A DNA stretch of 64,000 nucleotides from Fennellomyces sp. T-0311 (Eukaryota > Mucoromycota > Mucoromycetes > Mucorales > Lichtheimiaceae): positions 248,001 to 312,000 of the forward strand of contig JALLLT010000034.1 in NCBI GenBank assembly GCA_025266875.1. Direction: 5' to 3'. The position numbers and the translations under genes are program-made. Below the pieces are notes generated by a model. The model did no database searches. It was not told the origin of the DNA and was given only the letters and a program-made list of their open reading frames with translations. Positions within the stretch are counted from its first letter, which is position 1; each line of letters starts with the position of its first letter. Shown one piece after another: positions 34,874-46,651 of this stretch.

Positions 34874-35973
34874 CTAGTTTGTACCTGCCCTCGATCCAGA
34901 AACACAAATTTTATGTAGTTCTGTCACTTTCAGCATCGCTAAGCGGTTTGCCTGGAATATATCTAGAGTCTGATTCACAATTTGTTCATCCACCCTTTGT
35001 TTAAAATAATGAACATGGGGTTCTTCCACGTAGATAAGGGAACCAAGGGCATTCAGTAATTCGTTATTATTTCTCTTATTCATCTGCCATCTTTAGCTTT
35101 AGCCTGCAGATCAGTGAGTATTTCAGTTTTCCAATAATTTTCACAAACTGGAGATTTGCGATACATATCGTACATAACGAGATTGAGTTCCACAATGTTT
35201 GGGTATTCAGCTATCGCAGTTGCTGGCTTGATTGGATATCCCTCATTGCGGCCTGTGCAATAGTCAAAAGTGAAGGTCTCATAAAACTCGCCTATAAAAT
35301 TATTGAACACATCGCTGTGATCGAGCCAAGATCCAAACACAAGTGCCATATATATGAGTCGTTAAATGTTTCACAGAGAGTTACTCAAATGCACTTAGAG
35401 CCTCAGAATCCCAAAAGTGCCAGCATCGAAGGGCTGCGCGTTCGAGCGATGTAAATGCCGACATCTGGTGAAGGTACTCCGGATAATTATAATTAGGATC
35501 TCTCATGTTAAAGGTGAAGTGAAGAGTTCGCAAACGATGTAGACTGGTTTGGCTGAATTCCGTTATGAAGAGACACATTGCCAAATGAGCCACGTTAGTC
35601 AGTAGATCTTCTCAAGTAAGTTTTTACTGTGTTCCAGTATGAAGCTGAGAGTATGACCAACGTCTTCGACACTGGCAGGGGTCATGATCGCGGCCATAGA
35701 AATATGACTGATTTGTATCTTCAATGATTTGGGACCGCTGCTGTCTTCTTCAAAAGAGTTTTCTAATAAGGTATAGCTGCTTGACGTACGCCCTAACGTG
35801 GAAAGAGCAAGGCGTGGTAGAGCTAATAGTGTTTCTGCTGATATTGTTGTTTGGGGTGTAATAAAGTACGGCGGGTGGGTAAACGAAGTTACACGTGTAT
35901 GTCTGTAGTCAATCATGACATACCTCCTACAGTCATGCAGCTTCATCCCCAGACAAAAAGGCTCGTACCACAA
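34874..35973 (-). pseudogene. Decayed gene, possibly F-box/leucine-rich type
   Basis: Four consecutive minus-strand frames (35973-35599, 35593-35381, 35349-35080, 35083-34874) read on with coding-like composition but in different frames. LLEKIY shifts into LLTNVAHLAM at about 35600, and KDGR shifts into MNKRNNNELL at about 35082. No splice signals explain these breaks. Content such as SLHRLRTLHFTF, YPNIVELNLVMYDMY and SLERAALRCW suggests leucine-rich repeats like those following F-boxes in this kind of genome, but no F-box is present. I call it a broken gene with low confidence in the family. Confidence 0.35.
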
Positions 35974-36399
35974 AGTGCCAGTTCCAAAAAGTGCGTTTTT
36001 GTCGTGTTCATCCTAGCCTCGACAGTGTACCAATCCTCCTAAACGACAAACGTTTATGACGTACATTTGGTATTCTCTGAATGTCACTAATATGATTCAC
36101 TCAATATTTCTACCACTTGTAGGCGTATGTAAGTCGATAACTTTTATGGAATAGAAGTACACGTATCCAGCATGTCCTGCGTGGCACAGTTCTGTAATAA
36201 AATACACTGTTTTCAGGTCATGCCAGCATGAGCATATTGCTACGGTAATAGCCATTTAGTAGATCCTAATAGGATGCCTGCCCTAAAGTGAATGCACTCA
36301 AGGGTCAAACTGACGGACCTTTACTGCCGAAAGTCCAAGGTGTCACCAAAATTGCGGAAGGAGCACCCCTTATTCCGAACCAGTTTTATTCCTGCGACA
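35974..36399. other. Spacer upstream of PCYOX
   Basis: Contains the presumed promoter of the prenylcysteine oxidase gene. An open frame runs into that gene from 36292, but the signal peptide favours the ATG at 36400. Confidence 0.4.
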
Positions 36400-38272
36400 A
36401 TGCATTGGGTGTCTTCGGTCATTATCATTTCATTCGTTGCTGCACTGCTTTCTTGCATTGCAGCAGCCGAATACCAGCAAAAAGTCCTCAAAGATCCAAC
36501 GCGTGAAAAACACGTTGCCATCATTGGTATGAACCACATTACCAACGCTTGCATAATCTCACTAAAGCGAACTTTAGGGGGCGGGGCTGCCGGTACGTCC
36601 GCAGCATACTGGCTGAAAAACGCGTTTCCTGCTGGCAAGTCAGGCATTCAAATCTCGACAACGCTTTATGAACGTAACGACTATTTGGGGGGCAGAAGCA
36701 CAGTGGTTCCCATCAAGGACGATCCATCGATTGGATTGATTGAACTTGGTGCTTCCATCTTTATCGAGCGTAACTATAACTTGATGAACGCCACCGAGCG
36801 CTTTGGGCTAGAACTCAAGCGCATGGTGGATGACCGCAAGGAGATGCGTGGTCTCGGTATTTGGGATGGCAAGCAGTTTCTTTTCGAAGAATCTGGCAAC
36901 GAGTACTGGGACACCATCAAGGCTCTTTGGCGTTACGGTTACTCACCTGTTAGGGTATATGATAGCTTTAACAATAATTCTACAATCATACTAATGTTGC
37001 AAGGCGTTAGTTCAGGAAGCATTTGAGTGCTATCATTAATCGATTTGGTCGAGGTGTCTATCATGACGACGACTCTGTCCCCGTGTTTCATGATATTGGA
37101 GAGGCCTTGACCCAATTTGGTCTCGAAGGATTGCTTAATGAAACAGCAGCTGATTATCTCGAGAAACGACTTGGACTTTCGGAAAAGTTTATCCGAGAAA
37201 TTATACAAACTGCCTCGCGTGCCAATTATGGACAGGATGTTGGGAGTCTGCACGCTTTTGGAGCTCTCGTAGGAACAATAAAAAAAGGCATGCATGTGTA
37301 TCCTCATTTAAATGGCTGGATAGGTTTCGATGGCTGCAACAGGTGCATGGTCAGCCAAAGGAGGTAACCTTCAGATATTTGAACAATTTGCAAAGCATTC
37401 GGGTGCATCCATCGAACTAGAGTCGACTGTTAAAGAAATCCAGAACGTCACTCTGTTCGATGAGAACGGTGAGCCTGTCGAGCGCTACGTGGTTATTACA
37501 GACGAAGGCCTGGATGTTTATGACGCTGTGCTTTTGGCTGCACCGATGGTAAGCTATCGCTCTTTTGGAAAGAGTAACACTCTCAATATTTTGTTATTCT
37601 TAGCACCTCGTCGACATTGAGCTACCATTCGCCACAACGCAATCTGCCCGACGAGAATACCACACAGTTCATGTGACTTTGATTGCTGGTGTACCTGATC
37701 CAAGTTACTTTGGTCGCACAGCAGACACCGTCCCATCCATGATCGTTTCTACCGGTGAACCCCTAAGTAAGTCGCTGTCTCACATTTATCGCTATGGTAC
37801 TGACAGCATTCATGTGAAGCGGATAATTTTGATGGATCAGAACAACCATTCACTACATTTGCAATTCACCGAGTTTTGGAAGAGACAGGCGAAAGTGTGG
37901 TAAAGATGTTCTCATCAAAGCCAATGCCCGATGAAGAACTGGATCGCCTCTTCAAATCCCGGTCATGGACACTGAGAAAGGAATGGCAGGCGTTTCCCAA
38001 GCTATTCCCAACAGGAAGTGATGGATGGCCAAGTATGATCCTCGACGGGTTCGCAGATGGTGCTGAGAACGGATTCCTTTACATCAATGCATTTGAAAGC
38101 TGTGTCTCCGTAAGTCTGTTAACTGTATGCAATAGTTACATATTTAACAAATGATTCATAGACTATGGAGACTGAAACAGTCGCTAGCAAAAATGCAGTA
38201 CGCTTTTTGCGTGAACGATGGTGTGAGGACACGTATTGTGTTCCTTTCGGTGATGGATGGGGCGATGACTAA
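36400..38272 (+). CDS. Prenylcysteine oxidase/lyase, FAD-dependent
   Basis: Seven exons, 36400-36526, 36578-36954, 37011-37268, 37324-37548, 37604-37766, 37841-38109 and 38162-38272, give 509 residues, close to animal PCYOX1. The N-terminus is a signal peptide (MHWVSSVIIISFVAALLSC). A Rossmann FAD motif VAIIGGGAAGTSAAYWL is created by the first splice. ERNDYLGGRS and ELGASIF continue the FAD-binding fold, NYGQDVGSLHAFGAL and GAWSAKGGN match family blocks, and a C-terminal METETVASKNAV segment matches the final flavin-contact region. The enzyme breaks down farnesyl- or geranylgeranyl-cysteine released from prenylated proteins, giving free Cys, the prenyl aldehyde and H2O2, in lysosome- or vacuole-like compartments. 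The third-exon acceptor could be 9 bp further downstream without a frame change. Convergent with the hydrolase at 38498. Confidence 0.95.
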
Positions 38273-38497
38273 AGCTTTCAAGTAGTGTGAGACGTTTACA
38301 TATCTGAAGGACATAAAAGAATAGCTTTATCCACAACTTGTTTGGAATTTCAGTGTAAATTTGCTGTCTCTCCAAGGGTAGAACTCTGATAGTTGGAGTT
38401 ATAGTATTTTAAAGTCTGAATGCCAAAAATGTGTTTTTAATCCAGCATTCAGACGTTGTAAATTTTTTAGATATGCATAGAGACTCGGTTGCTGCGC

Positions 38498-39471
38498 TTA
38501 TGGATTGACAAGATATACATCAGACATGTTTTCGAGTTGCAGATTTCTTCGTGGCATACGCTCTGCAAAAAATGTATGGATGACACGCCATTCGCCTGGT
38601 GAGTTCGCCATTGTATGGTCCTTGTTGGATATAAACACTTGGGATGTGAGCGCATTAGCTGAGCAAAGCCTTTGTATTTCTTGAAACTAGATTAAAAAAA
38701 AAGCCGATTAGACACCATTCAAAAGCAATGAGATAAAGAAAACTGCTACCCTCTTTTCTGCCTTGGCACGGTTGCCGATGACGGAATCCTTTTCACCTTG
38801 GGTTACCAAGATATAGCCACCGTATCCATCCCCAATCTTCTTATCCGCTCGCTGCTCCTCCAACAAGTAGCCACTGATGCTGACCACACCACCCAAGTTT
38901 CGGATACTGCCATACAACGCTGTATCCAAGGCGACTGTACCACCTTGAGAAAAGCCGAATAAGAATATCCGGGATGGTTCGAAACCGCAGTAGTTTACCA
39001 AGTGTTCGAGTAAATCGGTGACCAGTTTTCGAGTACGTAACAGCCCCTTTAAACGCTCAGGATTGGCCGGTGTCAATACTACATTCCAAGTTAGTTTCGA
39101 CCGTAGCTTGTTGATTGACACATACGATCGCCTGTTAAAACGTCAAAACTTGGGAACCATTGGTAGAAGCCTTCCATGTATGGAACGGGCTCAGGAGCCT
39201 GTAATGCTAATGTTGCTGTTTGGGGAAGCTTGAGCTGTTTGCCTAAATTTGCATAAGGGCCTTTGGAATCGCCTATAATGCTTTTTCGATGAGAAAACGA
39301 ACGCGATCTGGAGAACACCGCGTTACCAAGCCCATGGAACAAAACCAGTAGGTTATAGTCGATCCCGTCTGTACTCGGTGTATAGTCAAATTTCAGCTGG
39401 CATTTTGATGGATTGGGAGGTGTTGCCTTGCTTTTTTGCGATTGTGGCGATTGGACGTTGATCGATTGCAT
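38498..39471 (-). CDS. Serine hydrolase, acyl-protein-thioesterase/phospholipase-like
   Basis: Four exons, 39471-39327, 39272-39126, 39078-38750 and 38686-38498, give 269 residues. The alpha/beta-hydrolase elements appear in order: LLVLFHGLGDSKGPY (oxyanion-side strand, restored by splicing), ALQAPEPVPYMEGFYQWF, the nucleophile elbow LFGFSQGGTVALD (Ser in GFSQG), ILVTQGEKDSVI with the candidate acidic residue, and KDHTMANSPGEW with the catalytic His, found only after joining the last exon. This matches the Abhydrolase_2 group of small carboxylesterases that includes acyl-protein thioesterases. No signal peptide is seen, so a cytosolic site is likely. The true substrate is not known. Convergent with PCYOX, 225 bp apart; a joint role in handling lipid-modified proteins is only a thought from the neighbourhood. 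Confidence 0.9.
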
Positions 39472-40965
39472 TGTGGAAACAGCTGTGTTAAGAAAGTAGT
39501 GGAATACTTTTGTCTCACTATACTTTTCAAGACGAGCTAAGTTATAAACTCAACATGAAGCGTAAGGCGATATCTTCAATTCCATAATAAGTAGCTACTA
39601 TGGATTCGATGCATATATTCTCTTAACATATCAAATGAACCTGTAGAAGCGAAGTTTCGTTAAAGACACTGTTCGAATCGGTGGGTGTATCTGGTTAGGT
39701 AATCCTGTTGTGCGAATGTACAAAGTACCCTTACCCGAATTGCTGAAGAGATTTATTGCTTTCGAAAACAGTCATGACCCTGAAATATCATTTGACTATT
39801 ATATTGTAAACCTGTGGTAAGTAACGAGCGTTAATCAATTGCAACCAGCTGAAGGAAGCAAGTCTGTTCAGCATGCATTATTTCTTGATTGTATGCCTAA
39901 TCCAAGCCAGACCGTAGAAAGTTTGCAGGTTCTACGATGAATGATTGCTAGGGTACACTATGTAAAGACTGCTTGCATGCAAAATCGCACCAAAAGCGAG
40001 TCAACAGACATCTGTATTTGAAGTAAGATCAGCGAACATAGCAGCAACGGTGAGAAAAAGAGTTACACAAGCAGGTAGGATGTTTAAAGTCAAACTCGAA
40101 ATTAAACGTATTAACATCGAAATTAAACGTATTAACATCGAAATCAATGGTCATTTACCAGCTCGTGCCTCCGAGGGCCCTCAGTTTCGTTGTCAATGCT
40201 ACCGACCTATGTATCGCTCTGGTCTTGATTTGCGCCATCATCTTTATAAGTGAAGTCAACAAAAGCCTCACGACAGAGTTGACCATCACTATTATCATAA
40301 AGACGATGGAATGACGGTAGATGCAAGAACCGTAGATGCAAGTACACATAACCATGACAACAGCAATGAATCGAGTGTTCCTGGCACTCAAAGAGACCAC
40401 TTGGGGATCACTTGGCATATGCCCCGAAGGTCTACGAGAAGCAGCATACTGAAAAGTCGGGTATTATGGTTAAAGTGTATCCAGTTTTTTTCTCTGGTTT
40501 CGCTTTTCTTTACAATTTGAAAAAGTCTCTGTTTGTGTTTTGCTGCTGTAATTGACACATGTCTTATCTATCAGTTGTGCGGGAATTGATTACTTCCGGA
40601 TCATAAGAAGATGATACTGACACTGCACGTTGGATCCAACAGGCTTTGGTCGATGACTTGCACCTGATATCTGTATGCAACAGACTGTAATTTTCTGTGA
40701 GTTTCTATGCACGTCTGACAACGAACACAGCAGTAATACTGGATTATAAATACTGAAGTCTTGATGCGCAATGCTTTCAATAAGCTGTGTATCGAATGGA
40801 TGTAAACAAAATATAGGAAATAACCAGCTTATTGGGGGTGCAGTCAAAGCTATACTGCGTTTCCACACTCACGCTTTCTGTAGCGAATCAGCGTATCATT
40901 TCCCGTGGGTATATCCGAAGCTGAAGCATGCTGTATCTCGAACTTCCACTGCTTGGCTATTCTAT
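39472..40965. other. Intergenic with a 21-bp tandem repeat
   Basis: About 1.5 kb with no supported gene. It holds the hydrolase promoter, a short tandem repeat near 40.1 kb and a near-duplicate GTAGATGCAAG motif at about 40316-40340. Confidence 0.4.
40097..40147 (+). repeat. 21-bp tandem repeat, 2.4 copies
   Basis: The unit CGAAATTAAACGTATTAACAT occurs at 40097-40117 and 40118-40138, followed by a partial third copy. In one frame it encodes a repeated IEIKRIN. The surrounding open frame is too short to call a gene. Confidence 0.8.
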
Positions 40966-42494
40966 TCATGGCCGTAGTAGCTCTTTGATAATACCTTGGA
41001 CGGGGTAAACGCTAGAGATGTGGCGTTCTTTGGCTTCAACAACTTCCAGCATATTCACGCGAAACATCAATGGCCAGCAACGAGTAATTGCTGTGGCAAG
41101 CTCGTGAACTGGCATAGTATTACAGTGAATAATTGCGATTTCGTCAATAACTCGATATTTGGTGGCGATGATATCGAGTACTAGTGCTGCCAGACCTGGC
41201 ACATTGCGGAAAACGATAGTCCGCAGTGAGCTTCCCGCCATCGAATCAAAGAAGTAACCGAGGTTATCCGAATCGAAACTGCCGTAGCCGTCATGAAGCT
41301 CCACACGTTTTAAAAGTTGTGTGTTTGAGTTGATTGCTTGCATAATGTAAATGACTTCAGGGTCGTAAGATTGAAAGTCAAGTTTGATGGAAAACAAATT
41401 TGGAACCGAGCGCGATAAGAAGCCGACAGCGCGTCTGTATAGTCACAGTGTGAACACGAAAGTATGGGATGACGTAGGGAAGGAAACACGAATTCTGATA
41501 ATAATTCGAAAGTCTCTCTTTTAAGTAGACTGTAATGTGCCAGTTCCAGAGCTGTGGGCTGTTAATGTCCTCCAAGTCTATTTGACGCAGGATGTCAATA
41601 TCCGCCAGACGGCTCCCATGATAGTAATTTTGATAGAGCTCGACCAACCCAGGCGTTTTCTGCACTTGCCAGTCAGAAGAGACTGTCCCGCCTCTACATC
41701 CAAAGCTCTTTCGAATGTGAAGAGTCTTCAGTGAAGGACACCTCTAATGTACCAATGTTATAAGCGACAAAGTATTCATGCAGATGTAATCATACACTAG
41801 CAATAAGCGCTGAAACTTTGATGTTGCCCTGAGAAATGGTGATGAATCGAATGTAGCGTCGATACTGCATACTTGCACGGCAAAATTAATGAGGTTTTGG
41901 AGGTTGAAACCTGTCAACGACGATATCCATGGCGCTTCTCTCGGTAGAAATGACATAAAGCATCGTTGTATGAGATTTGGACAGTGCAATAGGACATAAA
42001 CGGGTGTAACTTGACCCGCTGTGCGTGAACAAGCAACAAGGTTGATGCGAGTTAAACTGTTACCGCAAAGATTTGTAAGCTTCAAGAAGTTGGTCATACT
42101 CACTCGAGGTAGTACGATTCCAGCTATATCAAATATGAATGTGTAGCCCTTCTTCGTCGATTATGACGCTTTCGAAATACCTTGTTGGATGCTGCTACAT
42201 TCGAGCTCGACTAGAAAGTTGATCACGTTTGATATCCTCGTAGCTTGCTTCTCTATGAACAGGTGCTTCACGTCAGACCAACAAATGAAAGTTTCTATAC
42301 ACCAGTAAACCCGGGAAGAAGTTATGGCCATCGGTAGTTGACAACTTTTTCCACATTCCAGGCCAACTCAGGATTAACGATCGCCATGGCCTGCATACTG
42401 TACTGCACTGCAAACGCTCGTGGAATGTCAAGTGACTGAAAATAATACACAGAACTTCAGCTGGGAGAGACAGTAATTGCTTGTTTTTGTACAT
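40966..42494 (-). pseudogene. Decayed F-box/leucine-rich-repeat protein gene
   Basis: The first block (42494-42273) encodes a good F-box: LSLPAEVLCIIFSHL, then CSTVCRPWRSLILSWPGMWK. F-box proteins recruit substrates to SCF ubiquitin ligases through Skp1. Downstream blocks (42103-41744, 41665-41378, 41397-40966) look like leucine-rich repeats (NSLTRINLVAC, CPNLIQRCF, CPSLKTLHIRKSF, NTQLLKRVELHD). They are interrupted by an in-frame TAG after ITLVH and by a frame change near 41397, and the stretch 42270-42110 has no clean exon. Some breaks could be unrecognised introns, but I cannot find signals that restore one frame. I therefore call it a pseudogene, with an intact multi-exon gene as the alternative. 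Confidence 0.5.
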
Positions 42495-43737
42495 TTAGAA
42501 GTTAGGAAGATAAATCGCGAAAGGTCAAGGAGAGACCCGCTTAAATACCAACGACCTGGTGACTGAGTTAAATCATTGGTTACCTGGTGAGAATATGGTG
42601 TGTTGAGTGTTTATAATTTTCTGCAAGATATTACTGTTGTCAACCGTTCCGATGGAGACGATACCCTTAAAATGTGGGCAAGGAAGAGAGAAAGCAATAA
42701 ACTGGTACGACTTCAAACAGCTGTATAAGGCTTGGGATCGACCACTATTTATGCCGCTGCCAACCGACAGCCATATTCCTCCAATGCAGGTACAAAAATC
42801 TGTCCGTTTAAATATCCTTTCATTACATATGTGTGAGCCAAACAAGTGTCAGCCATGCTATGTCAAATAGGCATTAGGTAACTGGCGCGACTCAGCCATA
42901 GTGCAGTGGTGTTATAGAATAGCTGCGTGCGTGTATCGCTTAGAGTAACTTTGAAAGTTACTTTTACATAAGGTTATTGGTTTCTGCCCTCTTAAAACTT
43001 TGGCATAATATAACAATTTCTTTTTTCTACGATAAAGCCATCAAGCCCGCTACCAAGTATTTCAAACGTTCCTGTTAGAAATTCTTTGGGACACTTGCGT
43101 GCTTCAACATCTAAAAAGTTCTTCAGCAATATAATTCCAATCACTCCATGCCTACTATCAGTGGATTTTCTCAAAACGGGTAAAAAGTAGTCATATAATT
43201 AACCAACAAGAATCCAGTTATCATCATCGTTTTCGACAAGTACTCCTGTGACGCTGTCGAATGGCATCCCTACGATAGCACATTTATCTCAATCTTCAGT
43301 AAGTAACAGCGGAAGGATTAGTGAACAGAATGCAGTGGTATTATCTGGTTTCCAATAGTGAGCGCCCGAGCAGGGTGTTCCTTAGTACATTGAAATCAGG
43401 CTGTAATCCAAATCTGCTTGGATATTGCCATCAAAGTCGTCCATAGAAATAATCACATTTTGCGTATAATAGTCTTGTGCTTGATATTGTCGTTTATGGT
43501 CACTATACATGTCCTTATCCTTGTCGTCATAATTGATAGTTTAGTTGATATAGCACCTTCACTTTATATGTAAGCGCTATCGTCACCAACATTAAATATG
43601 TCACTTTGGTCGTGTGCCTCCCAGGCGATCGGACGATCAGAGTGTAATCCAGCAACACCTGCCAAAGAGGGAAGACCAAAAGAATCCATCGTTGTCAAGT
43701 GCTGTGGTTCTCCATTATTAAGCATGATCGATCCAAA
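42495..43737. other. Spacer, no gene recognised
   Basis: About 1.2 kb between the F-box relic and the 1.5-kb transposon. Frames at 42607-42870 and 43564-43818 have no motif; the latter crosses the transposon boundary. Confidence 0.4.
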
Positions 43738-45249
43738 GGGGTCGTATAATTTGACGGTAAACTTTGACGGTAAAATCTGACGGTAATGCCGGAATTTCGC
43801 CGGACATCTACCGGACAAGTCCCCGGATTTTTACTACCACAATTGCTATTTGTGGCCATGACGGTAACTTTTTGACGGTAGAAAAGTTGACGGTAGAATA
43901 TATGACGGTAAAAAATTGCCATACATGGCTCTGACGGTAAATGACGAAAGAAGTTCGATGGTAACTGTTTATTATGACAATATAAACACAATTGATTTAC
44001 CATAATGTTTACTTGATACTATTGCTGTAATGGTTGGGAACTACTGCTTTACCAGCTGTAGTCAATATATGAGTAGTTGCACTCCGAATTCTGTTGTACT
44101 GGTTGCTTACTTCGTTAGGAATAGTCACTTTAAGTGACATATATCGTTGGTATGATATTGCTACTGTGTGAACGGAGAAATGAAATCACTGTCATATACG
44201 CTATGTACCAGATTTTTAAAGTCGATGTTAAAACTATTTCTGAAGCTGCGCATTCCCAAGAGTTCAGGCGTAGCAAGAGTTGGCACTATATCTTTCATGT
44301 TGTATAGCAAGTTACATTGTGTTGCGAAGCAAGTTACGGAAGAAGTATTTAAAAAGGAAATCCAGTGTAACTCCACTAGAAGTCGTCTCGCCGGTGTGGT
44401 GAAACAACCACAGATGATAATAATAGAAGATATTTCCTATCGGATAACACATATCGGTTCAGCATCATCACGAAGTGTACTTACATAGTAACTTGTCTAC
44501 ACGGATTAAGAATTACACCGTATGAACGAATGGGATAAACTCAACAAGACATGGAATTGACTCCAATACAGCAATGCGGTCATTACACTGCAGGGCGGAT
44601 GTCAAAGACATCCTCAGATCCGCATGATCAGAACAAAAGAAAGGATCCTATACGTCCTCTATCCATTCAGGCAATTCTGAAGACGAAACACTATCTAAAC
44701 TACCATCGCTGATTCAATACACAAAAGATATAAAAGCATAGAGCGTTGCATTGAATAAAGCATATCCGAAACTTCAAAGATACTTTCATAAGTCTCTTTT
44801 CATTCTTTGTACCGTTGATTCACTTCAGCCGGAAACCTGGTTGTGTTACCTTATCGTAGATGCGCCACATTCATAGCTTCAACATCGACTTTAAAAATCT
44901 GGTACATAGCTTCTATATGACAGCGACTTCATTACTTCATTCACACAGTAGCAATATCATACCAACGATATATGTCACTTAAAGTGACTATTCCTAACGA
45001 AGTAAGCAACCAGTACAACAGAATTCGGAGTGCAACTACTCATATATTGACTACAGCTGGTAAAGCAGTAGTTCCCAACCATTACAGCAATAGTATCAAG
45101 TAAACATTATGGTAAATCAATTGTGTTTATATTGTCATAATAAACAGTTACCATCGAACTTCTTTCGTCATTTACCGTCAGAGCCATGTATGGCAATTTT
45201 TTACCGTCAGATTTTACCGTCAAAGTTTACCGTCAAGTTATACGACCCC
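43738..45249. mobile_element. 1.5-kb inverted-repeat DNA transposon, non-autonomous
   Basis: The ends read GGGGTCGTATAATTTGACGG and, reverse complemented from the right, GGGGTCGTATAACTTGACGG. The arms remain complementary for roughly 350-500 bp (43738-44230 against 44890-45249). The left arm carries an extra segment of about 120 bp (about 43786-43905) that is absent from the right arm. ATCCAAAG occurs directly at both edges (43731-43738 and 45251-45258), an apparent 8-bp target duplication overlapping the terminal G run. The 650-bp centre has only a 106-residue frame without motif, so the element must be mobilised in trans. Eight-base duplications fit hAT, Mutator-like or Zisupton/KDZ-type elements; I cannot choose between these. 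Confidence 0.82.
43753..43945 (+). repeat. Subterminal TGACGGTA repeat cluster
   Basis: TGACGGTA occurs about eight times in the left end of the 1.5-kb transposon (first at about 43753, last at about 43933). As TACCGTCA it occurs four times in the right end. Clustered, oriented short repeats inside transposon ends usually bind the transposase. Confidence 0.8.
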
Positions 45250-45660
45250 AATCCAAAGCACATTACAGACATATCATTATCCGTACAGGCTGTTCATTGT
45301 GACTGCCAAATCGCTTTTGTAGTCAATGTCAATGGCTATAACGTCATGCAGAATGTTGGCCAGTGCGAGTATCTTGCCGTTGTTCTTCCGAGCTTGTCTG
45401 AAAATGCACGTAAGTCAACACCTTATTTACGCTTTCAATTTCTTATCTTTGAATCCAAGCATCTGTACGCACAGAAAATCGTTCTCCTTGGTCGTGTTGC
45501 CTTGCTTGTCTCGCGCCTGGGACCAAAAATATACCTTTTTACCAACAATCACAATTATTGTTGACATCATCACTTCTTCGAGTGTCCAACACCGTTTCCA
45601 CCATAAGCATCCTATAATTTATTCAAAGGTCACTCTTTTGGTTTCAGCAAATTCCATTTC
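45250..45660. other. Spacer, no gene recognised
   Basis: Between the transposon and the HET relic. An open frame running out of the right TIR (45109-45564) is not supported as a gene because its first third is transposon end. Confidence 0.4.
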
Positions 45661-46207
45661 TTAGCTTACGTTTTCGAACTCCAGCGGACCGCCGATGGTG
45701 ATTTCAGGAACCAATGCGATTGTGTAATGTGCGCTGCTGTAGGTAGCGTGCATTTGCTTGATTTCGCGTTTCTTCTCCTCCTTGTTCGTATGGTTGATGC
45801 ATATCTTATCGTACCGCAGATAATCGATGTTAAAATCTTTGCAAGCTTGTTGAAAACGCCATTGTATGTAACTGTAAAATTCATTTAACATTACGGCGTT
45901 TTGAAATTTACTAAAGCACTAGCTGCAGCGCTTGTCCAGGATATATTTCGTAATTCGATGGTGCAGTTCATTAAGAGCCCGTTCGGATGCAGAATTCATT
46001 CACAGAATGCATTTTGCTCCAGAATGCATTTTCGCCACGTAAAATGAATTTTTTTTGGTTACCCGAACGCGCTCTAAGACAATCGTATTCCTCATGATCT
46101 TTTTGGACGATCTCACCGGATTGCTCCCAGCAATACGATAATGTGTGATAGCATTTCTTCGCTTCATAGCCACAGATTTTTGCCGAGTGGACGTTCAGAT
46201 GAGTCAT
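45661..46207 (-). pseudogene. HET-domain gene relic split by a MITE
   Basis: Two separated blocks match the intact HET protein at 14603. The upstream block has CYHTLSYCWEQSGEI (compare CTLSYSWNCSGDI). The downstream block has CKDFNIDYLRYDKICIN followed by REIKQMH and YTIALVPEI (compare CKDFGIRYIWYDQICID and YCTVALIPEL). Between them lie a MITE insertion (45975-46074) and a region with an in-frame stop. The key Trp of the IWYDQ motif is replaced. Start, end and the WTLQE block are missing. It is a non-functional fragment, and its divergence from the 14.6-kb copy shows an older duplication. Confidence 0.75.
45972..46077. mobile_element. 100-bp MITE copy 2 inside the HET relic
   Basis: The element at 45975-46074 begins GAGCCCGTTCGGATGCAG and ends GTTACCCGAACGCGCTC, with TAA on both sides (45972-45974 and 46075-46077). 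It shares its termini and the AGAATGCATTTT motif with the copy at 3730-3864 but is 35 bp shorter and reversed. It interrupts the HET relic, so it inserted after, or contributed to, loss of that gene. Confidence 0.82.
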
Positions 46208-46651
46208 GTAGGCCTATATTTTCCTCCATTCGATTCGTAGTAGGTTATATCCGGATCAGCCACCTGTTGTGGCGTGACATATTCAATGTACATTTGGCGA
46301 CCAATTTCTTTTCAAGCGAACATAGGTACAATTACACTTTATCAAGTAGCGGTCTATTCAACATCCCTGAAACTTTTGCTCGGAACCTATATTATTGTGC
46401 CTTGCCTAGACTTAATATTGTTGATTTTGCTCTTTTTTCTCTACTAAAAACCAGGATATGCAAAAAGAGATTTAAAGAGAAGTCGTGCAAACTTCAGTAC
46501 TCTTGTAGCTGCTGAGCTCGTTACACATACCCGACTTGTTCAACTGACCATTTCACATTTTTTACAGGATATGTATATATCGTACTTCCCGTAAAATTTA
46601 TTATTTTGAAACTTAAGTATATCATTTTTTGAGCAAGCCAAGCACAATACT

